Source: Porphyra umbilicalis (taxonomy: Eukaryota > Rhodophyta > Bangiophyceae > Bangiales > Bangiaceae). From it: a stretch of DNA of 64,000 nt. The DNA lies in assembly GCA_002049455.2 (NCBI GenBank), contig KV918917.1, forward strand, positions 89,186 to 153,185. The letters run 5' to 3'. Position numbers and translations under genes: made by a program. The notes below the pieces were generated by a model. That model saw only the letters and a list, made by a program, of their open reading frames with translations. It was not told the DNA's origin and made no database searches. Shown piece by piece: positions 30,885 to 42,268 of this stretch (positions are counted from its first letter, which is position 1; the number at the start of each line of letters is the position of its first letter).

Positions 30885-33827
30885 ATGGCGGGAGAAAAGT
30901 ATCCGTGCTCCTGCTTCGTGTGCTCTGACGGCGGACACAGTGGCACCAAGATGGTGTCTAGAGCCACCTGGTACGCCCACCAGAAGCCGGAAAAACGCCG
31001 CCGCCTCGCCCTCGGCGGCGGGGCTGGCGGGCCAGCAAGGACACCGCTGCCAGATGCTGGAGAATCGCCTTCAGGCGGGGGCGGGGCGGGCCCAACTGCG
31101 CCGAGCGCTGGGGCGAGCGCTGGGGCCAGCGCTGGGGCGGCCCCCCCAGCGGAAACCATCCCCCAGTGCGATGCTGAAGACACGCCCGAACCCAGTATTG
31201 CCAGCAGCCCTCCAAGCATCGGCCAAGATCCCGACCCAGAAGATGTTCCCCCACCGGAATTCGTGGAGGCGGCCGAGGCAGAAAATGTCAACGAGGCACC
31301 TCCCTCTCCGATCTACCAGCCAACTGTCAGCACCAACCAACTCCGGCTTCCAGTTGGGCAATTCAAGGACAACCGGGCGGATTTGGCACTGTACGCGTTT
31401 ACGGTTCAACACAATTTGACGCAAGCGTCGGTAGCAGACCTACTTAAGCTCAGCACCTGCGCGGCCAAGTATCGAACGCCCTACCTAATGGAACGCTTTA
31501 TCGAGGCGAGCGTCAATTTGGAGACTCGCACCGTGGACTGCTGCCGAAACGGGTGCCTCGCCTTCAACCACAAGCGCGTACAGCAGAACGCATGCGACGC
31601 CTGCGGCGCACCCCGCTACAAAGCGGACGGGAAACCAGCTAAGCAGATGACATATTGGTCCCTCACGTCGTGGCTGGCCCACCTCCTTGGTGACCCCGTC
31701 ATCGGGAAATCCATGCTGGAGAACATGGCGGCCGCCCGCAAGGCAGCGGAGAAAGGCGCAGACGGAGTGCACGACTACTATCACGCAAAAAAATTCCGCT
31801 TCCTCCTCGACAAAGGGCTACTTGGCGGCGTCTGCTTCATGCTGAACTGCGGTACCGACGGCTTCCAATTTTGGAGGCAAAACGGGTTTGAGGGCTGGCC
31901 AATTGTCATGACCCCGCTTAGTATGAGCCCAGACCAACAATCCCGAAACAAGTATCAGCTGCTGATGGCAGTAACCCCCGGCCCAAAACAACCTGTCGAC
32001 CTGGAGTCCTTTCTTCACCCGATTGCGGAGGAGCTGAACGAGCTGGCGAAGGGAGTTCCTGGGCTTATGGTGGCCGGCTCGACGACGCCGCAAGTCTTAA
32101 CGGCGGCAGTGCTTAACTTTACGACGGACCAACCTGGTGGCGATAAGCTTACCCAATTTAAGGGCATCAACAGCTACATCTACAATCGGCTTCGTCTTTT
32201 CAAAGGGGTCTACTTCTCCGCGAGCAACCATGTCTATTACCCGCCCAAGGACCCCGCCAGTGGCAACACGCTTTTCGAAATCGAGGACTGTATTGAAGGA
32301 CAAGAGTGCATTGCAACTCCCCGGACGGCCACAAGTATTGCCGCAAGTGCCGCCGTGGTCGAGGATGCGCGCGCGGCCGGCAGGTCCATTGCCTACCAGA
32401 CAAGCCTGGAACAGAAAACCGGGATCAAAGGCTACTCCCTCTTCTTTGCGCCCAGTCCGGCGATGCGCGAAGCCTACCCGCACCTTAAGAACTTGTGGGA
32501 AATGGGCCCTACCGCAGCTCCCTACGACACTTTGCACCTGGTACTCCTAAATGTGGTCCCGCACATGTGGAAGCTGTTTGCGGGCTTGAAGCTCGTGGAC
32601 AAGAAGAAGGACGAAGCCTACATTATGTCTAAAGCCACAGTGGCGCTGGTCGGTCGTGAACTTCAAGGCTCCCGACGGACAGTGCCCCGGGCTCAGGCCC
32701 GGTCTCTAAGAAATATTGACTTCCACCACAAGTCTTTCAAGGCGGTCGATTGGTTGCACTTTATCCTCTGCAGCGGAGAGGTCCTACTTGCCGGGCGGAT
32801 TCCTGGCGATTTCTACGACATATTCATGGCGCTTTGCCGGGCGAGCCGACTGCTATTTCGGCCAAGGGGGGTCACAAGGGCCGAGATCCAGGCGATTGAC
32901 GCGGATATCAAGTATTTTGTCACCAACTACTACGCTAAGATCTACCGCGGGTCGACTGAGCGCCTGCCGCTGTGCCTATCGACGATTTCCACTCTACTAG
33001 ACATCATACCCCTGCTGTGGGCGTGCGGACCGGCCTGGGTCTCCTGGCAATTTCCAATGGAGCGCAAGATTGGGACGCTGGGCAAGCTCATTCGATCTCA
33101 CTCAAGGCCTCATGCAAGCCTAGTAGAGAACTTAACGCGGCAGTGCAAGGCCGAACTCATCAACTCCTTTGGCAAAAAGTACTTACCGAAGGAGTGGGCG
33201 GACGCAACGGGGAAGCGCCCAGCGGCGACGGGGCTGCCTGTTGGCAGTCTCACGATACCCTAAGATATCGGCGCCGACTGCGCCCTGTTGCCGCCAAGAA
33301 ACGCCCCAGCTACTCTCAACGGGGAGGAGCTAACAAGCATGCGGGCGGTGCTAGCGCAAGAACAGGCCAACGAAGTACCTCCCCACATTTTGACAAAGAA
33401 GTACTACCGGATCAACATGGCTTCTGGCAAAATTGCGGGCTCCAAGCCCCTCGGGTCAGATTGTGACAAGCACCGGCGCCGTAACTATGTGGTTCGGATT
33501 AACTCTACTGAAGAGGTTCGACTGCCAAACGGCTCAGTCGAGGAGCGGCCTGTTTCGACCTTTGGGGCGGTTCTTCACTACGCCGCTGTCTTCATTGACG
33601 GTCGTGTAATGGCTTTTGCTTTTGTGGAGCGCGCCAAGTCCACGAAGGATCGCCGCGGACGTTTCGGGTATAGCGGGACCAAGTACGGGATTGAGGTCAT
33701 CCTCGGGTTGGGCGGGACTCGCTACTACGTGCCTGTCGGTGCCCTAGACGAAGTCGTCGGGACCATCGAGAGAGAAGGGATGCACTTTATTTTATTTAGC
33801 AGAGAGCCGTTCTCCGATGGCCTATAG
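30885..33827 (+). CDS. tnp2-type CACTA transposase, interrupted by one TAA
   Basis: The start is the Met at 30885 (MAGEKYPCSCFVC), where a CxC..C cluster begins. Residues about 215-245 form a second zinc cluster, CCRNGC ... CDACGAPRY, followed by YWSLTSWLAHLL. The catalytic triad is visible: Asp325 (GTDGFQFW), Asp548 (APYDTLHLVL) and Glu726 (FPMERKIGTLGK). A TAA at 33261-33263 ends the ORF after TGLPVGSLTIP, yet the same frame continues open to 33827 with coding-like sequence resembling the C-terminal DUF4216-type region of CACTA transposases (GAVLHYAAVFIDGRVMAFAF). Without the stop the protein would have 980 residues. The part before the stop already holds the whole catalytic core. Confidence 0.85.
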
Positions 33828-34517
33828 GGCAAGGGAACACACCATGAAGGTGCTTGGCCAATTGCAAATTGTTAGGTTGTTCAGTTAGCTACGTAAGAAA
33901 TTAAGCTAGAAGACTTAAGGTCATCATTGTCGTTTTACTCGTGATCTCCATGATTTTCCACACCCTTCAGCCGTCGACCACCAACGGAGGTGGGGCGCTT
34001 CTGATCTCGCGTCGTCCTCCGAGCGAGAGGGCCTCTCTGCCGCACACTGTCAGAGCTGTGGTCCAGGGCCCGGCAGACAGCCCGCCCTCTGGAGGATGAG
34101 AGATGGGGGGTGGGGCGGGGGGGGGGGCTGCAGACCGCCACCTGCGCGTGCGGAACACAGGAAGGGGGGGGGGGCTCGCAGCCTGCCGTGAGGGGGGGCT
34201 CTGAGTGGCACCCAGAAGGCACTGTGCACTGTCGCATACGCACGCCCACATGCACCCCCATTTGCACAAGCAGCACGCACCGCTGTCACGCACACGACAG
34301 CGAGGTCACGCACGCCACACCGCTCGTGCCAGATGCACACCACACCGTTCGCGCCTGCCGTGGTCACACTGGCACACGTCACTGCTCCCCGCCCTTCTCC
34401 CCCTGCCCTGCTCGCCCTGCCTTTCTCCCCCTACCCTTTCCGTCACCTCCGTGCTCGGCATTTCCCTCCTGCGACCTGCGTTGCCTTTCTTCTATTTTCT
34501 TTCCGCGCTGCTGCGGC
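33828..34517. other. spacer between the two CACTA genes
   Basis: No ORF supported. G runs occur at 34117-34130 and 34167-34176. Pyrimidine-rich sequence before 34518 probably holds the promoter or leader of the second gene. Confidence 0.45.
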
Positions 34518-36015
34518 ATGGCGGGCGGCCGCCGCAAGCGTGCTCGTGACAGCAGCGGTACGTTTCTTATGTGTTTTGCGTATTATTTATATCATAACAG
34601 ACACACCTTGCCCCCCCGTCGTACGATGGTGATGGACTCGTTCGATGTTGCCAAGTATTCCGTGACATGTGATCCCTTCGTCCTTGCCTGTACTTGCACC
34701 GCTGCCTCCTCCATCTTTTTCCCGGGACCGAATTGCTCCCACACGGTGCGTATGGTGTTTCGGTATCGTGACTAACGTGCCCGGTCGACCATATTGCTTC
34801 TGCGTCTGTTATGATTTCTATTCGTGAGATCTCGTTCACGGTCTGATTTTGGCTTTTTCCTTCTCAGGCAATCTCGCGGCTGCTGTGGCGGCCGCCGCAC
34901 GGCTGCCTGCAGCGCCCGCCCCCACCTACCGGGAACGGACGCCGTCCCCTCCGGCTCGACCTGGGCGCCGTCAGCCGTCAAGGCGTGGCCGCAGCGGTGC
35001 GGTGTCTTCCCCGGCACCGGCGCCAACCCGTCGGCCTGTCCCTCCCTCAGTGGCCCCTCCACAGGCGCTCCGTCCCACAGTGGGGCGACCGCCACCCGAA
35101 GCACCACTGTCGTCGGCGGCACGGTCAGCACGGGTCGATCGCCCATTGGCTCCCCGGCCTGCGCCTCCGCCGAGGCCCGCGCGCCAAGAAGTGGCCGGGC
35201 CTGTACGGCTGCGCGCCAGCGTCAGCTGTGCCGAAGCACGCGCAACCGCCGCGGGGGCTGCTTCATCCGGCGTTGGGGGAGGGAGCGCCCCGAGTGGGCC
35301 AGCGGCGTTTTCGGGCGCCAAGCGGACCCAGCCATTGGTGGTGCTCCCACCTACCCGGCGCGTGGGCGGGCGGCGGAAGAGCCGCACCAATGGGCGCCTT
35401 GGGTTCGACCTAGAGAACGACCCCAACTCCGCCCGCCGCACCGTGGCGCTCACGGGCGGCTCTATCAACCGAATGCCGATTTTTGACAACCCGGCGGTGG
35501 GCATCTCGTCCGTCGAGAAGACACACCTACAGAGCCTAGCACGCCAGGCGGCGAGGTTTTTTGACCCTGAGGTGAAGTTTTGTCAGCAGTCGCGCGCGGA
35601 CCTGACCACCGCCATTGCTTTTCTCGAGCTCAAGGAGCCACGGCTGGGCGTGTGCGAGCGCGGTTGGGGCGCTTGCACGCTTCTCTCCAAGGCGGCAAAC
35701 AACCGTGCCGCCTACATTGCCGCAAAGGCGGCGTGTGCTGCGGCCAAGGACGCCGGCGGGGCCAAGGATGCCGGCGCGGCCAGGGAGGCCGACGCAGCCA
35801 GGGAGGTCGCCGCGGCCAGAACAGCTGACGCGACCGGCGCACCACCCGCGGCGGCGCCGGTGGTGATCCCGCGGCCGCCCCAGCGCTCGGCACCATCGTC
35901 GTTGCCGGCGCCGCGAGCTCCACCGGCCGGGCGCGGTGGGACGGGCGACGGTCGAGCTGCTGATGCTGGCGCGACCGCCCAGTCGCCCGCTGATTTCTTT
36001 GCAATGAACCCTTAG
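34518..36015 (+). CDS. second CACTA protein (TNPA-like), two exons
   Basis: Exon 1 (34518-34557) encodes a basic, NLS-like start MAGGRRKRARDSSG. The intron 34558-34867 begins GTACGT and ends in a pyrimidine tract TTTTTCCTTCTCAG, in phase 1. Exon 2 continues NLAAAVAAAARLPA and runs to TAG at 36015. The protein (about 395 residues) has a Pro/Ala-rich N-terminal half, a compact middle domain from about LGFDLENDPN to WGACTLLSKAAN, an Ala/Asp heptad-like stretch and a Pro-rich tail. No known domain is recognised. Its place in the element and its basic start suggest the accessory DNA-binding role that TNPA plays in En/Spm, probably on the CCTGGGATTTT sub-terminal sites; that is inference. Confidence 0.65.
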
Positions 36016-36328
36016 CCTAATTAAATTCCTCGTCGTTCATCAAACCCTATCTATGCAATCTGGATTTTTGGGAGGGCGACTAACCACCAGCGGTATATGT
36101 GGTGGATGCATGTACAAATACCTTGACTAAGATAATATATCGACCAGCAATGTTTAACTTGGAAATGAATATGGTTTCCGTGAGACTCATACCAGTTACT
36201 TCCAGTTTAACCATATGACATATCGTTCTTTCCGGTGGACATTGAGAGCGTCGCCTGCAGCCACTCATTTCTGCAACGTGGCGCTGCGTGAGCGAATCAA
36301 AGTCCAGCCGATCCCAGGTTCTCACGAT

Positions 36329-36500
36329 GCCGTCATCCCAGGTTTTCTGGGATAAGGCAACCATGGGACCCTCCGGCATCCCTGGAATCCTGGGATTTCT
36401 GAGACTCCGAACCGCGGCCTGTGAGCGATCTGAGGGAAATCAACCTGGGATTTTGGTTGAAGCAACCTGGGATTTTGGTGTCCAAAAACCTGGGATAACA
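36329..36500. repeat. right sub-terminal repeats of the CACTA element
   Basis: At least six copies in both orientations: ATCCCAGGTTTTCTGGGAT (a hairpin, about 36333-36355), AATCCTGGGATTT, AACCTGGGATTTTGGT twice, and AACCTGGGATAA. Copies here are better conserved than on the left. Confidence 0.8.
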
Positions 36501-36523
36501 TGCAGACTTTTCTTATAGGGCGG

Positions 36524-38786
36524 CGACGGGCGTGCTCCAACCGCCGACGTGGTCGCGTGCGCCGCACCCGCCGTGGCAAGCGGCGTCAGCGCTACGGCTG
36601 CACCCGCCACTGCCGGCGGCGGCACTGCGATCGCAACCGTATTCGCCACCGCGCCTACATCCACCGCCCCGTTGTCGACCCCACAGCCCGCACGGGCCAA
36701 CTGCGCCGGCCCACCACCAGAAGGGCCCGAGCGTGGGCGGGTGGGGGGGGGGGGGGGCAGGGGACGGAGGCGGCACTGCGCTCAGACGGCGCGCGTGCCG
36801 GGGCGGTGGCAGCCGGCGCCGACAGCCAGAGCAGCATGCCGCCGACGCCGGTGGGCGTCCAGCTGTGCACATTAGTCGGAGGCCGCTGCCAGTAAGTTGA
36901 TCTGGCTGACGCTTCTCAGATACTTGTTCACCGTGAATTCTCTTCCCTTGGTCAGCTGTCACCGTCCTTGCTCCTTATCCGTACGGCATCACGAGATCTC
37001 GCTCACGAGGCTGAAAACGGAGCCTCCCTGTCCTTGCGTTCCTCCCGATTTGGTCAGTCATAAATCGGGTGCTGTCGAGAATCGGGCGGATCGGATGCCC
37101 CTGATCGATACGAATGCGGAAGTGGGCATCAACGGGTGGGATGTGCTGCGCTTCGCGCTCCGTTTTTTCTTCTGAGGACCCGAGGGCCACCCTGTGATAC
37201 GTCTACGAAGTTTGGGGTCGATTGATGTACATGCGCCGAAACCAGAGCCGTCTTTCCATAGGACTAATAAGATGAGATAGACTTTAGGCGTCTCCCTCGC
37301 CCAGGAGAACAACTGAGTTGGCTGGAATATTCTTCAGGTCCAAAATGGTCAGATGCTGTCCCGATGCGTCGCCAAGCCAGCCCATGAGGGTTTTTTAAAA
37401 GATTGAGTCCCACTATTGACGTATTTTAACTGATAGTGCGCCACGATGGCGGATTATTTTTGCTAACCCTGGATTCTAGATGGGTTTACATCACCAACGC
37501 TTTTCAAACGCTACTCTTCACCCGAACACACGCCGAGTCAATACACTGTGGATCGGCATTTAGAGCTCCTCTGGCTCTCCATTGGCAGAGGCCCTCAATT
37601 CGGACCATCCATTGGCTGGAATCTGTAGTGTCAGATTATTGCCAATCACGAAGGCACTCTGGGCTAGAAGTGCCGTCGAAAGCAACGTGGCTGCTCTGAA
37701 GTGCGCCCTTTTTGTGGCTCGGCCGATTCTCAGACACAAGATGCGTGCAGCAAGCACTCGGAGCGATCGCACGACTGTTGGGGTGGCGGGCCCCCGCACG
37801 TATGCGCCCACCCCGCATGTATGCGCCTACCCTGCCACCCCGCCCCCGGGCCTACGGATGCCTATGTATCAACGAGGTTTGCGCACCTTTTTGGCCTCCT
37901 TCTGAGTGCGTTTCTCATCGGTTGTCCGAGCGCCTCCACCCCCCCGCGGGTTCGTCACCGGTGCACCGTTGTGTCGCGCCCTCCCTTACAGCGCACGTCT
38001 AGACTTCTCACGCCTCCCCGTGCCATTGCGCCCTTCTCCGCGAGGATGCGACTGGGCCCACCCCCACCACTTGTCCATCCCCTTCGTTTTTTGAGGAGGA
38101 GACTTGAACAGTTGACGCACAGGTATGCCCACACCGTGCCGTGGAAAGCGGGAACAATGTCTGCTGCTGTTGCCCTGTGTTAAAAATGAAAAAGAGATAG
38201 GAAACAGCGGGGAGGACGCACGCGTATCGAAAGGAGCTCTGCTGGGAACAGGGGAAAAGGTTGAGCGTCGAGTCCCTTCGAGTGCCCGGGCCGTAGCGCC
38301 CCCCCGACCCCCACCCCCCCCCCGCACGCTCGCTCCCCCCTTGCACGGACAAGTGCAACGACCATACGTGGACAAGATTTACCTCCGCTCTTCATCATTG
38401 TCCACAATCTTGAGCCCCACCACAGAAAGACGACAACGGCGCAGCGATTGCACGAGCGCCTATAGAAAATCGACGGCTGGCGACGATGCAGAGGCACGCC
38501 TAGTCAAGGCTGCTCTTCTAGGTCTGGGCACTACACTTCATTAGTGATAGCTGCGCTGCAACGTGCTGAAATTCTAGTGGTCGATACAAAATTGGGTCGC
38601 GACGCCATTACGGACCCCGGCAGATGGCCGCTCTGAGCGGGGTCGCCGGCGTCACCGGATCAGCAGCGGTCCGACGTGATCCGGGGCGGATCACGTCTTG
38701 CCCGCGCCTCGTCTTGCAGGCGATTTTATACCTGCTTTTCCCTGTCGACGCTGCCTGGTCGCCGTCCTTTTGAGGTGGGGCGCACT
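36524..38786. other. no supported gene
   Basis: 36524-36900 is GC-rich and in frame with the sequence left of the CACTA insertion. 36900-38786 has scattered short ORFs without recognisable domains. A G run lies at 36744-36757 and a C run at 38318-38330. Confidence 0.4.
37261..37288 (-). repeat. 28-bp inverted repeat, right copy
   Basis: Partner of 29211-29238 in inverted orientation, 24 of 28 identical. No convincing target duplication outside the pair. Confidence 0.65.
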
Positions 38787-39375
38787 ATGGCGGATGACGA
38801 CGAAGAGCGAAAGTACGCGCATTCATTGCTTGGCGAGGGCAGCAAGCTCCTGTTGAAGGTAGGGGGGGGCGGACGTACATGGAGTTCTAAGCGCCAAGTT
38901 AGTAACAGCAAGAGACTCACCCATCCTCCGTCGCTACGTTTTCTTCGCCGGCCATCCTCGGCACACGCCACCATCGCTTGTGCGTCCATTCTGTTTTCAT
39001 CGGCACAGGGCAACCACGGCAGATGTCCTCCAGGCGTTCACCGGAAAAGTATGGGCCTACAGGTGCATCCACTGCGACCGCCTCCTGCTTAAGCCGACGA
39101 CGAGCATGGTAGTTTGGCAGGAGTGGGCCAAGGCGCAGCCTCCTGGCTCGCCTCCCGCCATTTTCGCTCGCCTTCCGGTGGTCAGGTGCCGGCAGGGCGT
39201 GAAGGCACGTGCCACGGGCGACGCTGCCCCGCCCCTCGGTCTTTGTGATCGGTGTCCTTGCCTGAGACGGAGAGAGTCGCGGCGCCAGAGTGCTGCCGAG
39301 CCCGGGTACCGAATCGGTCGGGGGGGTCTGTCGGTGCCACAAGGCACAATTAGAAGCTCCCCTTATGATGGCTAG
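38787..39375 (+). CDS. possible two-exon zinc-ribbon protein
   Basis: Exon 1 starts MADDDEERKYAHSLLGEG, a typical acidic N terminus. A splice from GT at 38875 to AG at 39022 (phase 1) joins it to VLQAFTGKVWAYRCIHCD... The second exon carries CIHCD and, about 60 residues later, CDRCPC, which could form a CxxC...CxxC zinc ribbon, and ends at TAG 39375. The alternative donor at 38859 does not keep the frame. The last 23 codons lie inside the 334-bp duplicated unit, so the tail was gained or altered when the duplication formed. The family is unknown. Confidence 0.4.
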
Positions 39376-39935
39376 AGTGACTTGGATGCTGTGAGCCGAA
39401 ATCTGTTGTCAGAATGAACATCAGAGCACTTGCGACCCTCTGACAGCCCCGTGTACAATGACACGTATATCTGCTTGCTATCTTTTTTGTGGGAAACGCA
39501 CGTGCTCTGACGGTGCTGGATTATGTAGCACTCTATACAGCGCAGCAGAATGAGCCAAAAAACAGTCAAAATGCATACACACAGCCGGAGTTATGCCCGT
39601 TTTCCCACAAGATCGCTTGACTCGGCCCGGCATGCCCGCATACCAAATCGGTCGGGGGGGTCTGTCGGTGCCACAAGGCACAATCAGAAGCTCCCTCTGT
39701 GATAGCTAGGGTAATTGGGGTACTTTGAGTCAGAAGCCGTCGTCAGAACGAGCATCGGAGCACTTGCGACCCTCTGACAACCCCGTGTACATTGACTTGA
39801 ATATCTGCCAGCTATCTTTTTTGTGGGAAATGCACATGCTCTGGCGGTGCCGGTTTATGCGATACACCGCACAGTAGAGCAGAATAAGCCAAAGAATGCT
39901 CCCAAATCCTGAACAGTGTCGGAGTTGTGGAGCAC
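39307..39935. repeat. 334-bp tandem duplication
   Basis: Copy 1 starts at 39307 and copy 2 at 39641, both with TACC(G/A)AATCGGTCGGGGGGG followed by TCTGTCGGTGCCACAAGG. Identity is high over the first 200 bp and falls near the end. Both copies contain CTATCTTTTTTGTGGGAAA. No coding function is evident beyond the short tail of the preceding gene. Confidence 0.85.
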
Positions 39936-40043
39936 CCCAGTGACATCGAACAAGAGCCGCTCATATCGAAGTGGCGTGCTGTCGATGTCTACACCGTATT
40001 CTGGTTCAGAGACGGCCACTGACTAGAGTACAATGGGCAGTAA

Positions 40044-40865
40044 ATGGACGGTATGGCGCGCCAGACACAGTACGGTTCCAGGGCGCGGACGTGGGACCCC
40101 CCTTCCCGCCTTCCCCATTCCCGCCGCCCCGCGAGGCGTAGCCTCATTTGGCGCGCCGTCCTCCATCCTGACGATGGCTACTTTGTCATCAGCCGCAGGT
40201 GGGACGACCCGACACGTCTCAGCTTCCGATGCGCGTGGTGGACCTACACCGTAGAGACGGTACTGATCGCCTCCAGCGGGGGGGTGCATCGGGCGGACGA
40301 CGCCTCTACCCACCATTGTCTAAGCGTCATCGAGGCTACGCGACGAAACCAGTGCGTACCCGCCGCATCGCGGGCACTGGCTGCTGCCATGAAGCGGTTC
40401 CAAGGCGTTAAGGGCCATTGCCATCCCACCATGTGGGTCACCGACTACGCGGACGGCATCTTCACGCGTGTTCTGGCACTCGACGCGTATCGCTTACGCA
40501 AAGGCAACCAGGGCACAACTGGCGAGCCATTTGGCAAAGAGTCGGCCTTCGGTCGCCAGCTGACGGCGATCGGTTCTACTTGGGAGCAGCGCTGCAGTGC
40601 TCGCGTGACTAAGCGGACCGCGATGGCGGTGTAAAACGACTTGAAGAAGGGGCTAGCAGAGCACCACGAGCTGCCGCGCCGCTATGCGAGTGCGGCCACG
40701 CGAGAGGACAATTCTTTGGCCGTGAGAGTTTTACGTGTGCGTACGTACTGGGAGAGCATGCCTGTGCGCATCACCGACTCTTTCGACCCCTTCGGCGTTA
40801 CGCCGGGGCGCACGCAGCGCGACTTGGACGCGGATCTCGACGCCGAGGCTCCGTTTTTCGAATAA
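40044..40865 (+). pseudogene. possible MULE-like transposase fragment with in-frame TAA
   Basis: An ORF of 196 codons stops at TAA 40632-40634, but the same frame resumes at once and stays open to 40865, with similar charged composition (NDLKKGLAEHHELPRR ... DLDADLDAEAPFFE). The segment HPTMWVTDYADGIFTRVL recalls the middle acidic motif of MULE transposases (P..v.tD...g...A), but no other MULE motif can be confirmed. It is therefore either a truncated transposase relic or an unrelated gene with one nonsense change. Full reading would be about 273 residues. Confidence 0.35.
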
Positions 40866-41430
40866 ACAACAAGGAGGTCCGGAAACAAAAGGCCCCGCCC
40901 CCGCGCGCGCCGTCGTCAGCGCCCAAGGAGGCAGTGGGGCGGTGGGACTCACCGCCGCCGCCACCGCCGCCGTGCGGTCCACCGGGCCACGCGGCGACGC
41001 TTGAGCACGCCGACTGGGGCGTCGGCGGCGCACCGCCGCCGCCGCCGCCGCCGTCGCCGCGTCCGCCGCAGCTGCCGCCACCGCCCGACTGCGGGGGCCC
41101 GTCGGAGAAGCCCGCCGCACCTCCACCTTCGCGCTCGCCCCACCCGCCTCCGCCGGCGAGGAGGGTGCTCGCCGCCGTCGACTCGGTCTCCGTCGACGGC
41201 GTGAAGTCTGTCGACCAGTGAACGGCGGCGGCGGCGGCGCCGCCTCCCGCCCCCAGACCGGCCCACGACTCAATGGCGGTAGGCCGCGGGGAGCCGCCGT
41301 CGCCCAACGACCACGGTCGGGGGGGGGCGGCCCCCCCCTCCCACGCCCCCTCCGAGTCCAAGTAGGAGAGGGGCTCCTCCCCGTCGCCCGCAGCCCGAGG
41401 GTGGCCCGACGGCTGGGCGAAGTGCGCCGA
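40866..41430. other. GC-rich, no supported gene
   Basis: CCG-rich simple sequence. ORFs on both strands are open through low complexity only. Confidence 0.4.
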
Positions 41431-41530
41431 TGAGGCCGACAGCTGAGCGGCGGGCGCCGGTGAGGCCGAAGTCTGGGCGGCGGGCGCCGGTGAGGCCGAC
41501 GGCCGGGCGGCGGGCGCCGGTCAGGCCGAC
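41431..41530. repeat. 30-bp tandem repeat
   Basis: Three full units beginning TGAGGCCGA start at 41431, 41461 and 41491, with partial units on each side, sharing CGGGCGCCGG at the end. On the minus strand the unit would encode a ten-residue repeat GLTGARRPAV. Confidence 0.9.
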
Positions 41531-41866
41531 GAAGCCCAAGGTGTGGGGTTGGTGAGGTAGCGCCCGAGACGAAAGAGGGGTGTGCCGGCAGGGGCTGCCG
41601 AAGATAGAGCAGGCTGGCGCGCAGGCAAAGAGCGCAGGCTTGTGAGGGTGGTGCTGGTGCGATGAAGTGGGCTGGGGTGAGGGTCAAGGACCGCCAATAT
41701 GGCCGCTGTGCTTTCCGTCAAGGAGCAGCAGCGGTCTCGTCCAGCGGGTCCAGCCTCACCCCGCCCGGCGCCCATGCACGCGCGCGGGTTCGCGGCCTTC
41801 GTTCGTGTGCCCACACCCTGTGCTAGGTCTGCAGCGCTCATGCTAAATCACATCGCATAAGGAGCT

Positions 41867-42268
41867 GTGACACAAAGAAATATTCACAGCGTCCCGCCTC
41901 GGCGGCGGCGCCGCCACCGCGCGTCGGCTGGCGCGTTGGCGGCGGGGGCGGCCGCGCCTCCGCCCCCCGCCGCCGTTTTTGACCTCGAATACCAGGTGGT
42001 GGCGGCCGCCCGGCCGAGCGACAGGTTCGTGGCGTCAATGCGGGTGGCGGGCCTCGACGTGCCGTTACTCCTCCGCGCGTCTGGGAGAGGGGGGGTCGCC
42101 GCCGCCGCCCTGGGCGCGCTCGACGCGGACCTGACGGCAGTCGGGCCGGTCGCGGCTGTGCGCGTCGAGGTGGTGTGGTGGACGGTCGGGCCGCTGCCGC
42201 CGGTAGCGTTGGCGGGGGGGGGGGACGGCGCCGGCGACCCGCTAGCTGCAGCCGTGCGGCCGGCCTAG
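41867..42268 (+). CDS. hypothetical protein, 133 residues
   Basis: Not recognised. Residues from about 37 (VFDLEYQVVAAARPSDRF) to 110 (RVEVVWWTVGPL) alternate hydrophobic and charged positions as expected for a folded beta-rich domain, and the third codon positions are GC as in other genes here. The first 35 residues are low-complexity and may be non-coding, so this could be an internal exon. A G run at 42212-42220 near the end is a likely place for a length error. Confidence 0.3.
   Translation: MTQRNIHSVPPRRRRRHRASAGALAAGAAAPPPPAAVFDLEYQVVAAARPSDRFVASMRVAGLDVPLLLRASGRGGVAAAALGALDADLTAVGPVAAVRVEVVWWTVGPLPPVALAGGGDGAGDPLAAAVRPA

Larger units (their letters stand above)
30111..36520 (+). mobile_element. 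complete CACTA-type DNA transposon, 6.4 kb
   Basis: The left end is CCCTACAAGAAAATCTG. The right end, read in reverse complement, is CCCTATAAGAAAAGTCTG, and similarity continues inward to a CCAGGTTT motif. The 3-bp flanks are CGG on both sides (30108-30110 and 36521-36523), the target-duplication length typical of CACTA elements. Inside are a tnp2-type transposase (30885-33827) and a second spliced gene (34518-36015), the usual two-gene plan. Sub-terminal copies of a CCTGGGATTTT-type word cluster at both ends. Confidence 0.85.
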
